A stretch of 40,238 nucleotides of DNA from Clostridia bacterium (GTDB lineage: Bacteria > Bacillota > Clostridia > Oscillospirales > CAG-272). The stretch is taken from NCBI GenBank assembly GCA_900769475.1, contig CAAGGQ010000087.1:1-40238 (forward strand). The letters run 5' to 3'. Of this stretch, positions 32,380 through 40,238 are shown in pieces. The stretch's first letter is position 1. The number at the start of each line of letters is the position of its first letter. The notes beneath the pieces were generated by a model. It was not told the origin of the DNA. It made no database searches and saw only the letters and a program-made list of their open reading frames with translations. The position numbers and the translations under genes are program-made.

Positions 32380-33867
32380 TTACTGAACGCCGTAGAGCGC
32401 CAGGATCTTAGCGAACTCGGCCTCGTAGGAGGCGCCAAGGCTTGCCCACTGGGTGGCCCAGGAGGAGCCGTTGTAGATGCAGTTACGCACCGTAGTATTG
32501 GCGGGAGACGCCATGCTGGCGCTGAACAGGTATACGAAATCAAAGGTGATGGATTCCCGGATCAGATCGTACATATCGCCCAGGCGCTCGTCGGGAGCAT
32601 AGCGAAGCTTGATGCAGGTCTCGTAGTAAACGGGATCCACCTGGCGGTAGGACTCAGAGGCCATGCACTCGATGACCGCGGAGGACAGATCCACGCCCTT
32701 GCCGCTCACGGGGACGGCCCAGGCATCGTGAGAATTGGAAACGTGGTTGTAGTATTCCTTCTGATCGGAATTGAGCTTGGGAGTGGGAACGATGCCGTAG
32801 TTGATCTCCAGATCCTTCAGACGGGAGTCGGCCAGAAGCACCGAGGTCATGTAGAGAATGGCGCGCTCCTCCACGAACATATCGCCGTGGGTATTTTCAT
32901 CGTAGCGATAAAAATCCTGGGTATTGATAGCCTTGGTCAGAGTCTCCACCGCCTCGGTGATGGAGGGATCGCCCAACAGCAGGGTCAGATTGCCGTTGCC
33001 GTCCAATGCCGACATACGGTAGCCCATACCGTAGAACCAGCTATCCATCTTGGGCTGAGTTCCGGTGGAAACGCCAAAGAAATCGCCCTTATCCTTGCGG
33101 CCGTTATCGTTGAGATCCTGGTAGCTGTCCTTGATCAGGGACATCATGTTATCAAAGGTCCATTCGTTGGCCGCTACCATATCGTAGGGGCTGGTCATCT
33201 TCCGGGCCTCCAGCAGATCGTTGTTGAAAAACACGCCGCACATATTGCGCAGAGTGCCCTTGCTGCAGCTCTCTACCAGACCGAAAATGGTATCGTTGAG
33301 CAGAGCCTCGCTCATGTAGACCGAGGGCCACCAGGGCGCGGTAAAATCAAAATACTCGGCACCGTAGAGGTTTTCGGCCAGACCCTGCACCGCCATGACG
33401 TAGGGGATCAGGTTGTAGCACATGGTAGCGTCGTAGGCATCGCCGCCGGCCGAGGTGGACTGGATCTTTTGCACAAAGGAGGTGCGGTTGGACCAGTTGC
33501 CCTTTTCAAAGGTCCACTCAAACTCCACGTTCAAGCGCTCCTCCACGGTCAGGTTGCGCTCGTAGATGGCGTTGGCCACCACGTCGTTGCCCTTTTCGTC
33601 TGTGTAATACTGCGACTTTTGCTCGGAGCAACCGAGGATTCGGAAGGTGGTATCCAGGCGAATACCGTCCAGATCGTCCAGATAGTAGCCGTTCTCATCG
33701 GTCTTTTCGGTGGTAACGGGTGCCTGGGTGGTTCCGGGCAGGTCGTTGCCGTTGTTGGTTTGCTGGGGGGTGGTGGGGGAATTTCCGCAGGCCGCCAAAA
33801 TCAGACCTACCGTGCATAGTGCCAGCACCAGGGAAAGCAAGCGTACGAAAGACATCCTTCTTTTCAT
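32380..33867 (-). CDS. Extracellular solute-binding lipoprotein (family 1-like), copy 2
   Basis: 495 residues from the ATG at 33867 (GAGGAG upstream; an earlier in-frame start would leave no signal peptide at the N-terminus). Lipobox with C27 (LAAC), linker with GTTQAPV, a motif also seen in the CE2-like esterase linkers. The mature part parallels copy 1 (NEWTFDNMMSLIKDSYQDLNDNG, FFGVSTGTQPK, GIVPTPKLNSDQKEYY, VIECMASESYRQVDPVYYE, RYAPDERLGDMYDLIRES). Each copy has its own promoter and terminator, so they can be expressed under different conditions. Ligand unknown. Confidence 0.88.
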   Translation of the reverse strand: MKRRMSFVRLLSLVLALCTVGLILAACGNSPTTPQQTNNGNDLPGTTQAPVTTEKTDENGYYLDDLDGIRLDTTFRILGCSEQKSQYYTDEKGNDVVANAIYERNLTVEERLNVEFEWTFEKGNWSNRTSFVQKIQSTSAGGDAYDATMCYNLIPYVMAVQGLAENLYGAEYFDFTAPWWPSVYMSEALLNDTIFGLVESCSKGTLRNMCGVFFNNDLLEARKMTSPYDMVAANEWTFDNMMSLIKDSYQDLNDNGRKDKGDFFGVSTGTQPKMDSWFYGMGYRMSALDGNGNLTLLLGDPSITEAVETLTKAINTQDFYRYDENTHGDMFVEERAILYMTSVLLADSRLKDLEINYGIVPTPKLNSDQKEYYNHVSNSHDAWAVPVSGKGVDLSSAVIECMASESYRQVDPVYYETCIKLRYAPDERLGDMYDLIRESITFDFVYLFSASMASPANTTVRNCIYNGSSWATQWASLGASYEAEFAKILALYGVQ

Positions 33868-33912
33868 TTCTTGAATCTCCTCTCTGTAATACGCAATTCT
33901 GCGTTTGAGTTC

Positions 33913-33941
33913 ATTATATCTGTAAAGCAAAAGGCTGTCAA
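33913..33941 (-). promoter_or_regulatory. Consensus promoter of solute-binding protein gene 2
   Basis: Minus strand TTGACA (33936-33941), 17-bp spacer, TATAAT (33913-33918). Confidence 0.92.
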
Positions 33942-34023
33942 TATCTTTTTTGCAAAATCGTGCCAAAGTTCCCTTTTTCCAATCTAAAGTCGCATTTTAA
34001 AAAACAAAATGCAAAAAAAAGAC

Positions 34024-34079
34024 CTCTCCCAAAATGGAAAGAGGCCCATTTGATGGTTTTTTCTTCCTTTTTGGGAGAG
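34024..34079 (-). terminator. Terminator of the ABC exporter operon
   Basis: Outer stem CTCTCCCAAAA (34024-34034) with 34069-34079, enclosing further pairing, with a T-run on the minus strand. A second hairpin CTCGATT/AATCGAG (34083-34107) lies between it and the gene. Confidence 0.8.
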
Positions 34080-34126
34080 ATCCTCGATTTTTTGGAAATA
34101 ATCGAGAGTCGCTTTTTATTCGATTC

Positions 34127-35998
34127 TTAGGTTGCGATTCCTGCAAACTGATTGCTGTACAGCTTGGCGTATTCCCCGCCCAGCGCCAGCAGAGTCTCGT
34201 GATTTCCTGCCTCGGCCACCTTGCCGTCCTTGAGCACCACGATCACGTCGGCGTCCCGAATGGTGGAAAGGCGATGAGCGATGATCAGGGAGGTGCGGTT
34301 CTTCATCAGCGCTACCAGCGCCTCTTGAATATGCATCTCGGTACGGGTATCCACGTTGGAGGTTGCTTCGTCCAGGATCAGGATCTTGGGATCGGCCAGC
34401 ACCGCGCGGGCAATGGCCAGCAGCTGCCGCTGTCCCTGGGAGAGATTGGAGCCCGATTCGGCCAACTTGGTATCGTAGCCCTCGGGAAGGCGGTCGATGA
34501 AGTGATCAGCCTTGGCCGTGGCTGCGGCGGCACGCATAGCCTCGTCGCTGGCCTCGGGATGGCCGTACTTGATATTGTTGCGGATGGTATCCGAAAAGAG
34601 CACCGTATCCTGAAGCACGATAGCAATCAGACGGCGAAGCTCCTCCTTGGGAAGATCGGTAATATTGACGCCGTCGATGGTGATCTCGCCACCATCCAGC
34701 TCGTAAAAGCGGGTGAGCAGATTGACGATGGTGGTCTTTCCCGAGCCCGTGGCACCAACGATGGCGATCTTTTGCCCGGGCTTGACCGAGAGATTCAACC
34801 CCTTGAGCACCGGCTCTCCGGGAACGTAGCCAAACTGAATGTTCTTGAACTCAATGTTGCCAACGAAGCGCTCCTCGGCAAAGTGCTCCTTGCCCTCGTT
34901 CACCTCATTAGGCTGATCCATGATCTCAAAAATCCGCTCGGCACCCGCCAGAGCCGTAAGGATACTGGAATACTGGTTGGCGATCTGATTGATGGGGTGG
35001 GTCAGTTTTTTGGAGTACTGAAGCATAGCCTGGATGCTTCCCACGGTCACGCCTCCCCGCCCGTTGAGCACCATCCAGCCGCCCGTGGCGGCCACCAGTA
35101 CGTATTGCAGGTTGCCGATAAAGTTCATGATGGGTCCCATGATCGAGCCCCATACCCGCGCTTTCACGGCACAGGTGCGCAGTTCGGAGGAGATCTCACC
35201 AAATTTGGTTACCGATTCTGCCTCCTTACCGTAGGCCACTACGGTCTTATAGGAGGTCACGGTCTCCTCCACCTGCCCGTTGAGCTGTCCCAGCAGCTTT
35301 TGACGGCGGATGAAATACTTGCGCATAAACTTGGCCAGCTTGGAGGAAATAAAGATGGAAAGGGGGATGGTCACCAGTGCGATCAGAGTCATGGCGGGGC
35401 TGTAGTAGATCATCATGACCAGGGCCCCCGTCAGCGTCAGAACGCAGGAAAAGAGAGCCGTGACCGATTGGGAAATGGCGTTGGAAACGTTCTCCACGTC
35501 GTTGGTCATGCGGGACATGATGTCACCGTGGCGGTGGGAATCGGTATAGCCGATGGAGAGATGAGAGATCTTTCGGAAAAGATCGTTTCGCATAGTGCGC
35601 ACCGTTCCCTGGGCCAGCTTTGCCGAAAGCACGCCCTGGAAATAGGAAAGAATCGCGCTGCAAACAAAGATCACAGCCATCAGGAGCAGGTATCCCTTCA
35701 TGGCGTCAAAATCCACATGGATATGACCGCACGCTCCCAGGTAGATGGTATCAATGGCCTTGGCCTGGAAGAAGGGGCCCAAAAGCTCGGCACCCGTAAC
35801 CGCCAGCATGATAAAGACCAGGGTCAGGAGCAAAAAGCCGTTTCTTCCGATGTAACGCATCAGACGGAAGAGGGTCTGTTTGGTGTGCTTGGGCTTTTCG
35901 GCGTTCATGCGTCCCGCCATGGGACCGCCGCCTCTGCGGGGACCCAGTTGGATCACCGGCATATCGTTTTGTCTGGATTGCTTGGGTTGCTGATTCAT
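34127..35998 (-). CDS. ABC exporter half-transporter with the catalytic ATP site
   Basis: 623 residues: N-terminal six-helix membrane domain, C-terminal nucleotide-binding domain. Walker A GATGSGKTT, signature LSQGQ (non-canonical for LSGGQ), Walker B ILILDEATSN with catalytic Glu, switch His in IIAHRLSTI. Together with the next gene it forms a heterodimer of the BmrCD/TM287-288 type. It starts inside the stop of the other half (ATGA overlap, GGAGG site). Exports drugs or lipids. Substrate cannot be told. Confidence 0.93.
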   Translation of the reverse strand: MNQQPKQSRQNDMPVIQLGPRRGGGPMAGRMNAEKPKHTKQTLFRLMRYIGRNGFLLLTLVFIMLAVTGAELLGPFFQAKAIDTIYLGACGHIHVDFDAMKGYLLLMAVIFVCSAILSYFQGVLSAKLAQGTVRTMRNDLFRKISHLSIGYTDSHRHGDIMSRMTNDVENVSNAISQSVTALFSCVLTLTGALVMMIYYSPAMTLIALVTIPLSIFISSKLAKFMRKYFIRRQKLLGQLNGQVEETVTSYKTVVAYGKEAESVTKFGEISSELRTCAVKARVWGSIMGPIMNFIGNLQYVLVAATGGWMVLNGRGGVTVGSIQAMLQYSKKLTHPINQIANQYSSILTALAGAERIFEIMDQPNEVNEGKEHFAEERFVGNIEFKNIQFGYVPGEPVLKGLNLSVKPGQKIAIVGATGSGKTTIVNLLTRFYELDGGEITIDGVNITDLPKEELRRLIAIVLQDTVLFSDTIRNNIKYGHPEASDEAMRAAAATAKADHFIDRLPEGYDTKLAESGSNLSQGQRQLLAIARAVLADPKILILDEATSNVDTRTEMHIQEALVALMKNRTSLIIAHRLSTIRDADVIVVLKDGKVAEAGNHETLLALGGEYAKLYSNQFAGIAT

Positions 35999-37815
35999 GC
36001 GCCCACACCTCCTTCCTCGGTCTGCTTCATTTGCGAGCGATAAATATCACGGTAGGTGGCGCTGCTTTGCATCAGCTCCTCGTGGGTGCCGCAATCGCCA
36101 ATGGTTCCGTTTTCGATCACCGCAATGCGATCGGCGTTTCGAACGCTGGCAATGCGCTGGGCAATGAGGATCACCGTGGTGTCCTTCAGATTCTCACGCA
36201 GGGCGGTCTGCAATCTTGCCTCGGTGGCAAGGTCGAGGGCCGAGGTGGCATCGTCCAGAATGATGATCTCGGGCTTGCGCGCCAGCGCCCGGGCAATGGA
36301 CAGACGTTGCTTTTGTCCCCCCGAGAGAGAGGCACCCTTCTCGGCAATGAAGGTATCGTAGCCCTCGGAGAAGGAGCAAACGAACTCATTGGCCTGGGCA
36401 ATGGTGGCGGCGTGGGTCACGTCCTCAACGTCGGCCGTGGGATCGCCCCAGCGGATGTTGTTGGCAATGGTATCCGAAAAGAGCTCGCTCTTTTGCATCA
36501 CGTATCCGATCTTTCCCCGCAGATCCGCCAGGCGATAGTCGGTCACGGGGATGCCGTCCACCAGCACCTCGCCCTCGGTGGCATCGTAAAAACGGGGAAT
36601 GAGATTGACCAGGGAGGTCTTTCCGCAGCCCGTAGCACCAATGATGGCAAAGGTTTCTCCTCGCCGCACCTCCAGGTTGATGTGGTGCAGCACGGGATCT
36701 CCCGAGGTACCGGGATAGCGGAAGGCAACGTTGTGCATGGAGATCGCTACCGGTGCGGGGAGTCCACTACGGCGAGCGCCGTCGGCGATCACGGGTTGGG
36801 TATCCAGAACCTCGGTCACCCGCTTGCCGGAGGCCGCCGCACGGGAGATCGACTGGAACATCATGGTCACCATCATAATAGAGGACACCACCTGAGTCAC
36901 GTAGGTAATGCCGGCCATAATGGTACCCGTGGTCATGCCGGTCACGGCGGCGCTATTGAGCTGTACGCCACCGATATAGATCAGGGCGATCACCGCGCCG
37001 TTTTGCACCACATGGAGCACGGGGGCAACAATGGCCATGAGCTTGAGCACCCGATAGTTCATGGAGCAAAGACCGTTGTTGGCCTCACCAAAGCGGGCGG
37101 TCTCATGCTCCTCGCACACGTAGGCCTTGACCACCCGGGCACCGCTCACGTTCTCCTGCACCACCGAGTTCACTTGATCCAAACGGGTCTGGATCTTGGA
37201 GTACATGGGAATGGCCTTGGAAAGCACCACGATCAAGGTGACCAGCAGAATAGGCAGAGAACAGAGCAGGATCACGCCAAAGCGCACCTCCAGAAGCAGA
37301 AGCATGACCGTTCCCCCCAGGAAGAACATGGGCGCGCGGACGAACATGCGCAGGATCATTTCCACGAATTCCACGATCATAGAAATATCGTTGGTCATAC
37401 GGGTGACCAGGGAGCCCGTGGTAAAGCGGTCGGTCTGCTCAATGGAGAGGGACATCACTCTGCGGTAGGCATCCTGCCGCAGGTCGTTGCCAAAGCTTTG
37501 GGCCGAATGTGCCGCGGTATAAGCGCAGAAGGTACCAAAGAATCCGCCCACCAGAGTGATAAGTAGCATCAGAATACCAAAGGTAATGATGATCTGAAAC
37601 TGCGTATAGGACTCCCCCCAGAACAAGGACATAACCCCGGAAGCAAAGGGCGATTGTAAAATCGCCTCCGGGCCGTTGGCCTCGATTCCGTAGTCCACAA
37701 TGAAGGACATGAGGAAGGGGAGGCAAAGATCCGCCAGCACCTCTCCCATCATCAGCAAGGGGGAGATCAGGGCGGTGAGCCAATAGGGCTTGAGATAGCG
37801 TGCTAATTTTTTCAA
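35995..37815 (-). CDS. ABC exporter half-transporter with degenerate ATP site
   Basis: 606 residues if started at the TTG at 37815, which follows AAAGGAAAAG; another TTG at 37845 leaves no such site. Membrane domain then nucleotide-binding domain. Walker A GATGCGKTS and canonical signature LSGGQ, but Walker B IIILDDATSAL has Asp in place of the catalytic Glu and the switch His is Gln (LIAQRIASV). This is the classic degenerate half: its own ATP site cannot hydrolyse well, while its LSGGQ completes the active site of the partner. Directly downstream of marR, in the same operon. Confidence 0.93.
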   Translation of the reverse strand: MKKLARYLKPYWLTALISPLLMMGEVLADLCLPFLMSFIVDYGIEANGPEAILQSPFASGVMSLFWGESYTQFQIIITFGILMLLITLVGGFFGTFCAYTAAHSAQSFGNDLRQDAYRRVMSLSIEQTDRFTTGSLVTRMTNDISMIVEFVEMILRMFVRAPMFFLGGTVMLLLLEVRFGVILLCSLPILLVTLIVVLSKAIPMYSKIQTRLDQVNSVVQENVSGARVVKAYVCEEHETARFGEANNGLCSMNYRVLKLMAIVAPVLHVVQNGAVIALIYIGGVQLNSAAVTGMTTGTIMAGITYVTQVVSSIMMVTMMFQSISRAAASGKRVTEVLDTQPVIADGARRSGLPAPVAISMHNVAFRYPGTSGDPVLHHINLEVRRGETFAIIGATGCGKTSLVNLIPRFYDATEGEVLVDGIPVTDYRLADLRGKIGYVMQKSELFSDTIANNIRWGDPTADVEDVTHAATIAQANEFVCSFSEGYDTFIAEKGASLSGGQKQRLSIARALARKPEIIILDDATSALDLATEARLQTALRENLKDTTVILIAQRIASVRNADRIAVIENGTIGDCGTHEELMQSSATYRDIYRSQMKQTEEGGVGA

Positions 37816-37874
37816 GAGTGTCTTTTCCTTTCCGTTTAAATACAACCGTACTTGCCAGAACTTGGCAGAGCAGG

Positions 37875-38360
37875 TTAAGAATTGTTTTTCATACAGTCGG
37901 GCAGAATATTGTCACGCATGCGCACCAGCATCTGCCGCAGCTGCTCGGTCTCCTCGGAGGTAAAGTTCTGCATCAGCACCTCGTCCATGACGTGCAAGCG
38001 TTCCCGAATCTGCCGATTGTGACTCTTCCCCTTCTCGGTCAAAAAGACCCGCACAGCGCGCAGATCGTTTTCGTTCTGCTCTCGCCGGACCAGCTCCTCG
38101 GCCTCCATGCGGCGCAGGGTAACGCTGACCGTGGGCGCCTTTAAATGGGTCTGATGCACCAGATCCAGCTGACTGCAGCCGTCGGTGTGCATCAGAGCGC
38201 GCATGATCAAGCGTGCGCTGTCCTGGGCCATCACGCCCTCCAGATCGTACATCCGCATCCGAGCCTGAAACAGGCGGGCAATCTCATTGACCAGCATGGG
38301 CGGCGTGGGCTGTGGATGTCGGTTCCGCATCACGGGAGCCATCCATTCTTCCTTTTTCAT
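37875..38360 (-). CDS. MarR-family regulator of the ABC exporter
   Basis: 161 residues. wHTH region: GCSQLDLVHQTHLKAPTVSVTLRRMEAEELVRREQNENDLRAVRVFLTEKGK (about 62-113), wing with ENDLRAVRVF. GGAG site seven bases before the ATG. 59 bases before the first ABC gene, the usual MarR-ABC-ABC layout, so it most likely represses this operon and answers to an exported compound. Confidence 0.93.
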   Translation of the reverse strand: MKKEEWMAPVMRNRHPQPTPPMLVNEIARLFQARMRMYDLEGVMAQDSARLIMRALMHTDGCSQLDLVHQTHLKAPTVSVTLRRMEAEELVRREQNENDLRAVRVFLTEKGKSHNRQIRERLHVMDEVLMQNFTSEETEQLRQMLVRMRDNILPDCMKNNS

Positions 38361-38392
38361 TGCCTACTCCTTTCCTTCCTTTTTGGCATATA

Positions 38393-38437
38393 ATTAGTTT
38401 ACTAATAAATTATACGAGAAAAGGTTGCGCATTTCAA
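38393..38437 (-). promoter_or_regulatory. Promoter and operator of the MarR-ABC operon
   Basis: Minus strand TTGAAA (38432-38437), 17-bp spacer, TATAAT (38409-38414). Just downstream of the -10 lies the inverted repeat ATTAGT-tt-ACTAAT (38393-38406), well placed for repression by MarR. Confidence 0.85.
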
Positions 38438-38610
38438 TAATTTTTTGTGAACGAACCATAATTTATTCGTAAACGATGCCCTTTGCATATTTGATGGAGA
38501 ACATGGTTATCATTGTTATTTATGAAATCCGAGGCCCCGGTGCAAATTAGTATCAGCAAACGAAACGGCGGCTCAATCAGCATCGCGATCGGTCGTTGCA
38601 AAAGAGAAAA

Positions 38611-38629
38611 AGGCGTCCCCCGGACGCCT
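38611..38629 (-). terminator. Leftward-oriented hairpin without an obvious gene
   Basis: AGGCGTCC (38611-38618) pairs with GGACGCCT (38622-38629), loop CCC, followed on the minus strand by a T-run. No leftward gene ends here; it lies 26 bases before the rightward spoIVB start. Confidence 0.6.
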
Positions 38630-38655
38630 AAAGATAGAGAAAGGTACGCTTAATA

Positions 38656-39825
38656 ATGAAACAGCGAAGAATCCCGAAGCTCCTGTGCTGTATGCTGCTG
38701 ATGACCGCCATCGCCTTTCCCGGCGTGATTCCGGCAGCGGGACAAAGCACATCCCAAAAGGAGCGTAACGCCGCGAGCGTTGCGGCATTTTCTATGATCA
38801 CAAACACCGCGCCGCCCAGGCGACTGCGGGTTGGCCCCGCGACCACTCCCCTGCCCGTCCTCTCTCCGGAGCAACTGCAGGGCTTGCTTCTTTACCCCGG
38901 AGGTATGCCCTTTGGGGTCAAATTTTATACTGAAGGCGTCACCGTGGTGGGCTTTTGTGACGTGGAAACCGCCAACGGAACGGTCAATCCCGCCGCCCGG
39001 GCAGGACTCAAGCCCAAGGATCGGATCTTGAAGGTGAACGGCAAAGATCTGACGGGTGCCGCCCAGCTCACCGAATGGATCGAACAGAGCAACGGTGCCA
39101 CCCTTACCCTCCTCTGCCGTCGAGGCTCCTCCGAGCTGGAGCTGCACCTCACCCCTGCCTTCTGCCCTGCAGAATCCCGCTATAAGACCGGCATTTGGGT
39201 GCGGGACAGCGGTGCGGGGATCGGTACGGTCACCTTCATTCTCCCCGAGAGCGGAGCCTTTGCGGGCTTGGGACATGGCATTTGCGACGCCGACACCCGG
39301 GAGCTGGTGCCCATGAAGCGAGGCATCGTAGCCGACGTGACCATCAGCTCGGTGGTCAAGGGGGAGCCGGGAGCGCCGGGGGAGCTGAAGGGCTATTTCA
39401 ATGCAGGCAAGGTTGGAACGCTCCTGGGGAATTCCTCCTGCGGCGTGTGGGGCCTCTTTACCCAGGTGCCTGAGTGTGCCTCCGAGCCCCTGCCCATCGG
39501 CCTGCACAACGACGTGGAGGAGGGAGATGCCTATATCTTATGTACCCTGGATTCCAACAAAATTGAGCAATATGATGTAAAGATCTCCAATATCAATCGC
39601 GACGCCAAGGGCTCCAAGTGCTTTACCGTCACGGTCACCGACCCCGACCTCCTGGCCATCTCGGGAGGCATCGTGCAGGGCATGTCCGGCTCGCCGATCA
39701 TCCAGAACGGCAAGCTCGTCGGGGCGGTCACCCACGTTCTCATTAACGATCCGACGACGGGATACGGAATTTTCATTGAAAATATGCTTAACGCGGCAGA
39801 GATGCCGCAGGCGCGGGTGACGTAA
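38656..39825 (+). CDS. spoIVB: SpoIVB peptidase, sporulation intercompartment signalling
   Basis: 389 residues. N-terminal membrane segment (about 9-28), a PDZ domain (about 95-165, with AARAGLKPKDRILKVNG), and an S55 serine protease domain: H207 in GLGHGICD, D329 in VTDPDLL, nucleophile S344 in QGMSGSPI. It is secreted by the forespore and cleaves SpoIVFA to start pro-sigma-K processing in the mother cell. Weak ribosome binding site (AGAAAGG). No sigma-G promoter could be recognised. spo0A, which follows spoIVB in many spore formers, is not next to it here. Confidence 0.93.
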   Translation: MKQRRIPKLLCCMLLMTAIAFPGVIPAAGQSTSQKERNAASVAAFSMITNTAPPRRLRVGPATTPLPVLSPEQLQGLLLYPGGMPFGVKFYTEGVTVVGFCDVETANGTVNPAARAGLKPKDRILKVNGKDLTGAAQLTEWIEQSNGATLTLLCRRGSSELELHLTPAFCPAESRYKTGIWVRDSGAGIGTVTFILPESGAFAGLGHGICDADTRELVPMKRGIVADVTISSVVKGEPGAPGELKGYFNAGKVGTLLGNSSCGVWGLFTQVPECASEPLPIGLHNDVEEGDAYILCTLDSNKIEQYDVKISNINRDAKGSKCFTVTVTDPDLLAISGGIVQGMSGSPIIQNGKLVGAVTHVLINDPTTGYGIFIENMLNAAEMPQARVT

Positions 39826-39845
39826 AAACAAAATATAATAAAAAA

Positions 39846-39892
39846 TTGTCCCTATTGTAGCACGCCAAACAAGCGTAATACAACAGGGACAA
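39846..39892. terminator. Bidirectional terminator at the end of spoIVB
   Basis: 14-bp stem with one G-T pair (39846-39859 with 39879-39892) plus an inner ACGC/GCGT stem. A long T-rich stretch on the minus-strand side marks it mainly as the end of the leftward unit. Confidence 0.75.
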
Positions 39893-39920
39893 CTTCCTTT
39901 TACTTAAAAAATGGATTCTG

Positions 39921-40232
39921 TTATATTTGATTCCCCATAAAATCGACCCACTTTTTATTATGCGGATCGATGCATATAAGCATTTTATTCAGATCGGTGT
40001 CAAACACCTGCTGACCGAGAGATGGGTAGTAAGAAAGTCTCTCCTGTGTTGTACACACGCTCTTATGACAGTTGTTTCGCGTAATAAAGCCCGAGCCCGA
40101 TCCGTCATTCTCCCAGAGCTGAAGGGCTACAGAGTTTATCGCATTCCAATCAGGCTGTGCCGTATATTGAATATTTCCTCGCCACGTACCCGGGAAGGAA
40201 ACGATATACCGGCATTTCCCCGGCAAGCGCAC
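39921..40232 (-). pseudogene. C-terminal fragment of a phage-tail or surface-type protein
   Basis: 103 codons open from a GTG at 40232; an in-frame TGA sits at 40236-40238, so the frame cannot extend leftward of it unless a frameshift occurred. The end (GQQVFDTDLNKMLICI...KKWVDFMG) follows the pattern VFDTxLxK...WVD common at the C-termini of phage tail-fibre and cell-surface proteins. It is more AT-rich and less codon-biased than the neighbours. It may be a remnant of a longer gene beginning outside the window. A terminator follows at 39846-39892. Confidence 0.4.
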
Positions 40233-40238
40233 CCGTCA

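Noticed and set aside
34034..36043. 669-codon rightward reading frame
   Set aside because: Antisense to the ABC exporter half; His/Gly-rich translation with no family features, an artefact of GC-rich codon bias.
36031..37566. 511-codon rightward reading frame
   Set aside because: Antisense of the other ABC half, same composition artefact.
38484..38512. Sigma-G-like GCATA...CATTGTTA upstream of spoIVB
   Set aside because: Spacing of 21 and a poor -10 match do not fit the sigma-G consensus.
1..40238. CRISPR arrays, tRNA or rRNA genes, transposases
   Set aside because: None seen: no regularly spaced direct repeats, no cloverleaf-like segments noticed by eye, no DDE-type or integrase proteins.

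Overview
The window looks like chromosomal DNA of a GC-rich, spore-forming member of the Clostridia, probably a gut carbohydrate degrader. Three genes point to endospore formation: spoIIGA and sigE side by side near 26.5-28.1 kb, and spoIVB near 38.7-39.8 kb. Lipoprotein signal peptides, GGAGG-type ribosome binding sites, consensus TTGACA/TATAAT promoters and strong hairpin terminators also fit. Placement below class level is not possible from the sequence alone. I see no rRNA, tRNA, CRISPR array, intact prophage or transposase.

Region 1 (1-9.5 kb) holds catabolic units, two of them with an AraC-family regulator facing away from its probable targets and one (the tandem QueG-like Fe-S proteins) with a truncated AraC gene at the window edge. 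The units are the two Fe-S proteins, a CE15-like esterase overlapping a CapA-like metallophosphatase, and a GH31 glycosidase. Region 2 (9.5-13.6 kb) has a cold-shock protein with a structured leader, a membrane protein with an HELGH motif, and a metal-resistance unit (P-type ATPase, free-standing HMA chaperone, ArsR repressor) with a clear palindromic operator. Region 3 (13.6-22.4 kb) has a DUF1680/GH127 protein with a fourth divergent AraC regulator, inorganic pyrophosphatase, two tandem CE2-like esterase lipoproteins, and an alpha/beta hydrolase followed by a MATE exporter.

Region 4 (22.3-30.5 kb) starts with about 0.5 kb of highly structured non-coding DNA. It continues with a leftward operon (M24 peptidase, PlsY, methyltransferase, small unknown protein), the rightward spoIIGA-sigE pair, and a leftward MarR/acyl-CoA ligase pair. 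Region 5 (30.6-40.2 kb) has two tandem orphan solute-binding lipoproteins, a MarR-controlled heterodimeric ABC exporter, spoIVB, and at the right edge an AT-richer fragment resembling the C-terminus of a phage tail or surface protein.

The likely joint picture is as follows. CE2-like lipoproteins and solute-binding proteins act on plant glycans outside the cell. The CE15-like, GH31 and GH127 enzymes have no visible signal peptides and would process imported oligosaccharides in the cytoplasm, with AraC regulators sensing the inputs. The strongest candidates for less-described biology are the paired QueG-like proteins, the CE15-CapA pair with face-to-face overlapping promoters, the csp leader hairpin, and the structured intergenic region near 22.4-22.9 kb. 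I found no single clear-cut new defence or mobile system.
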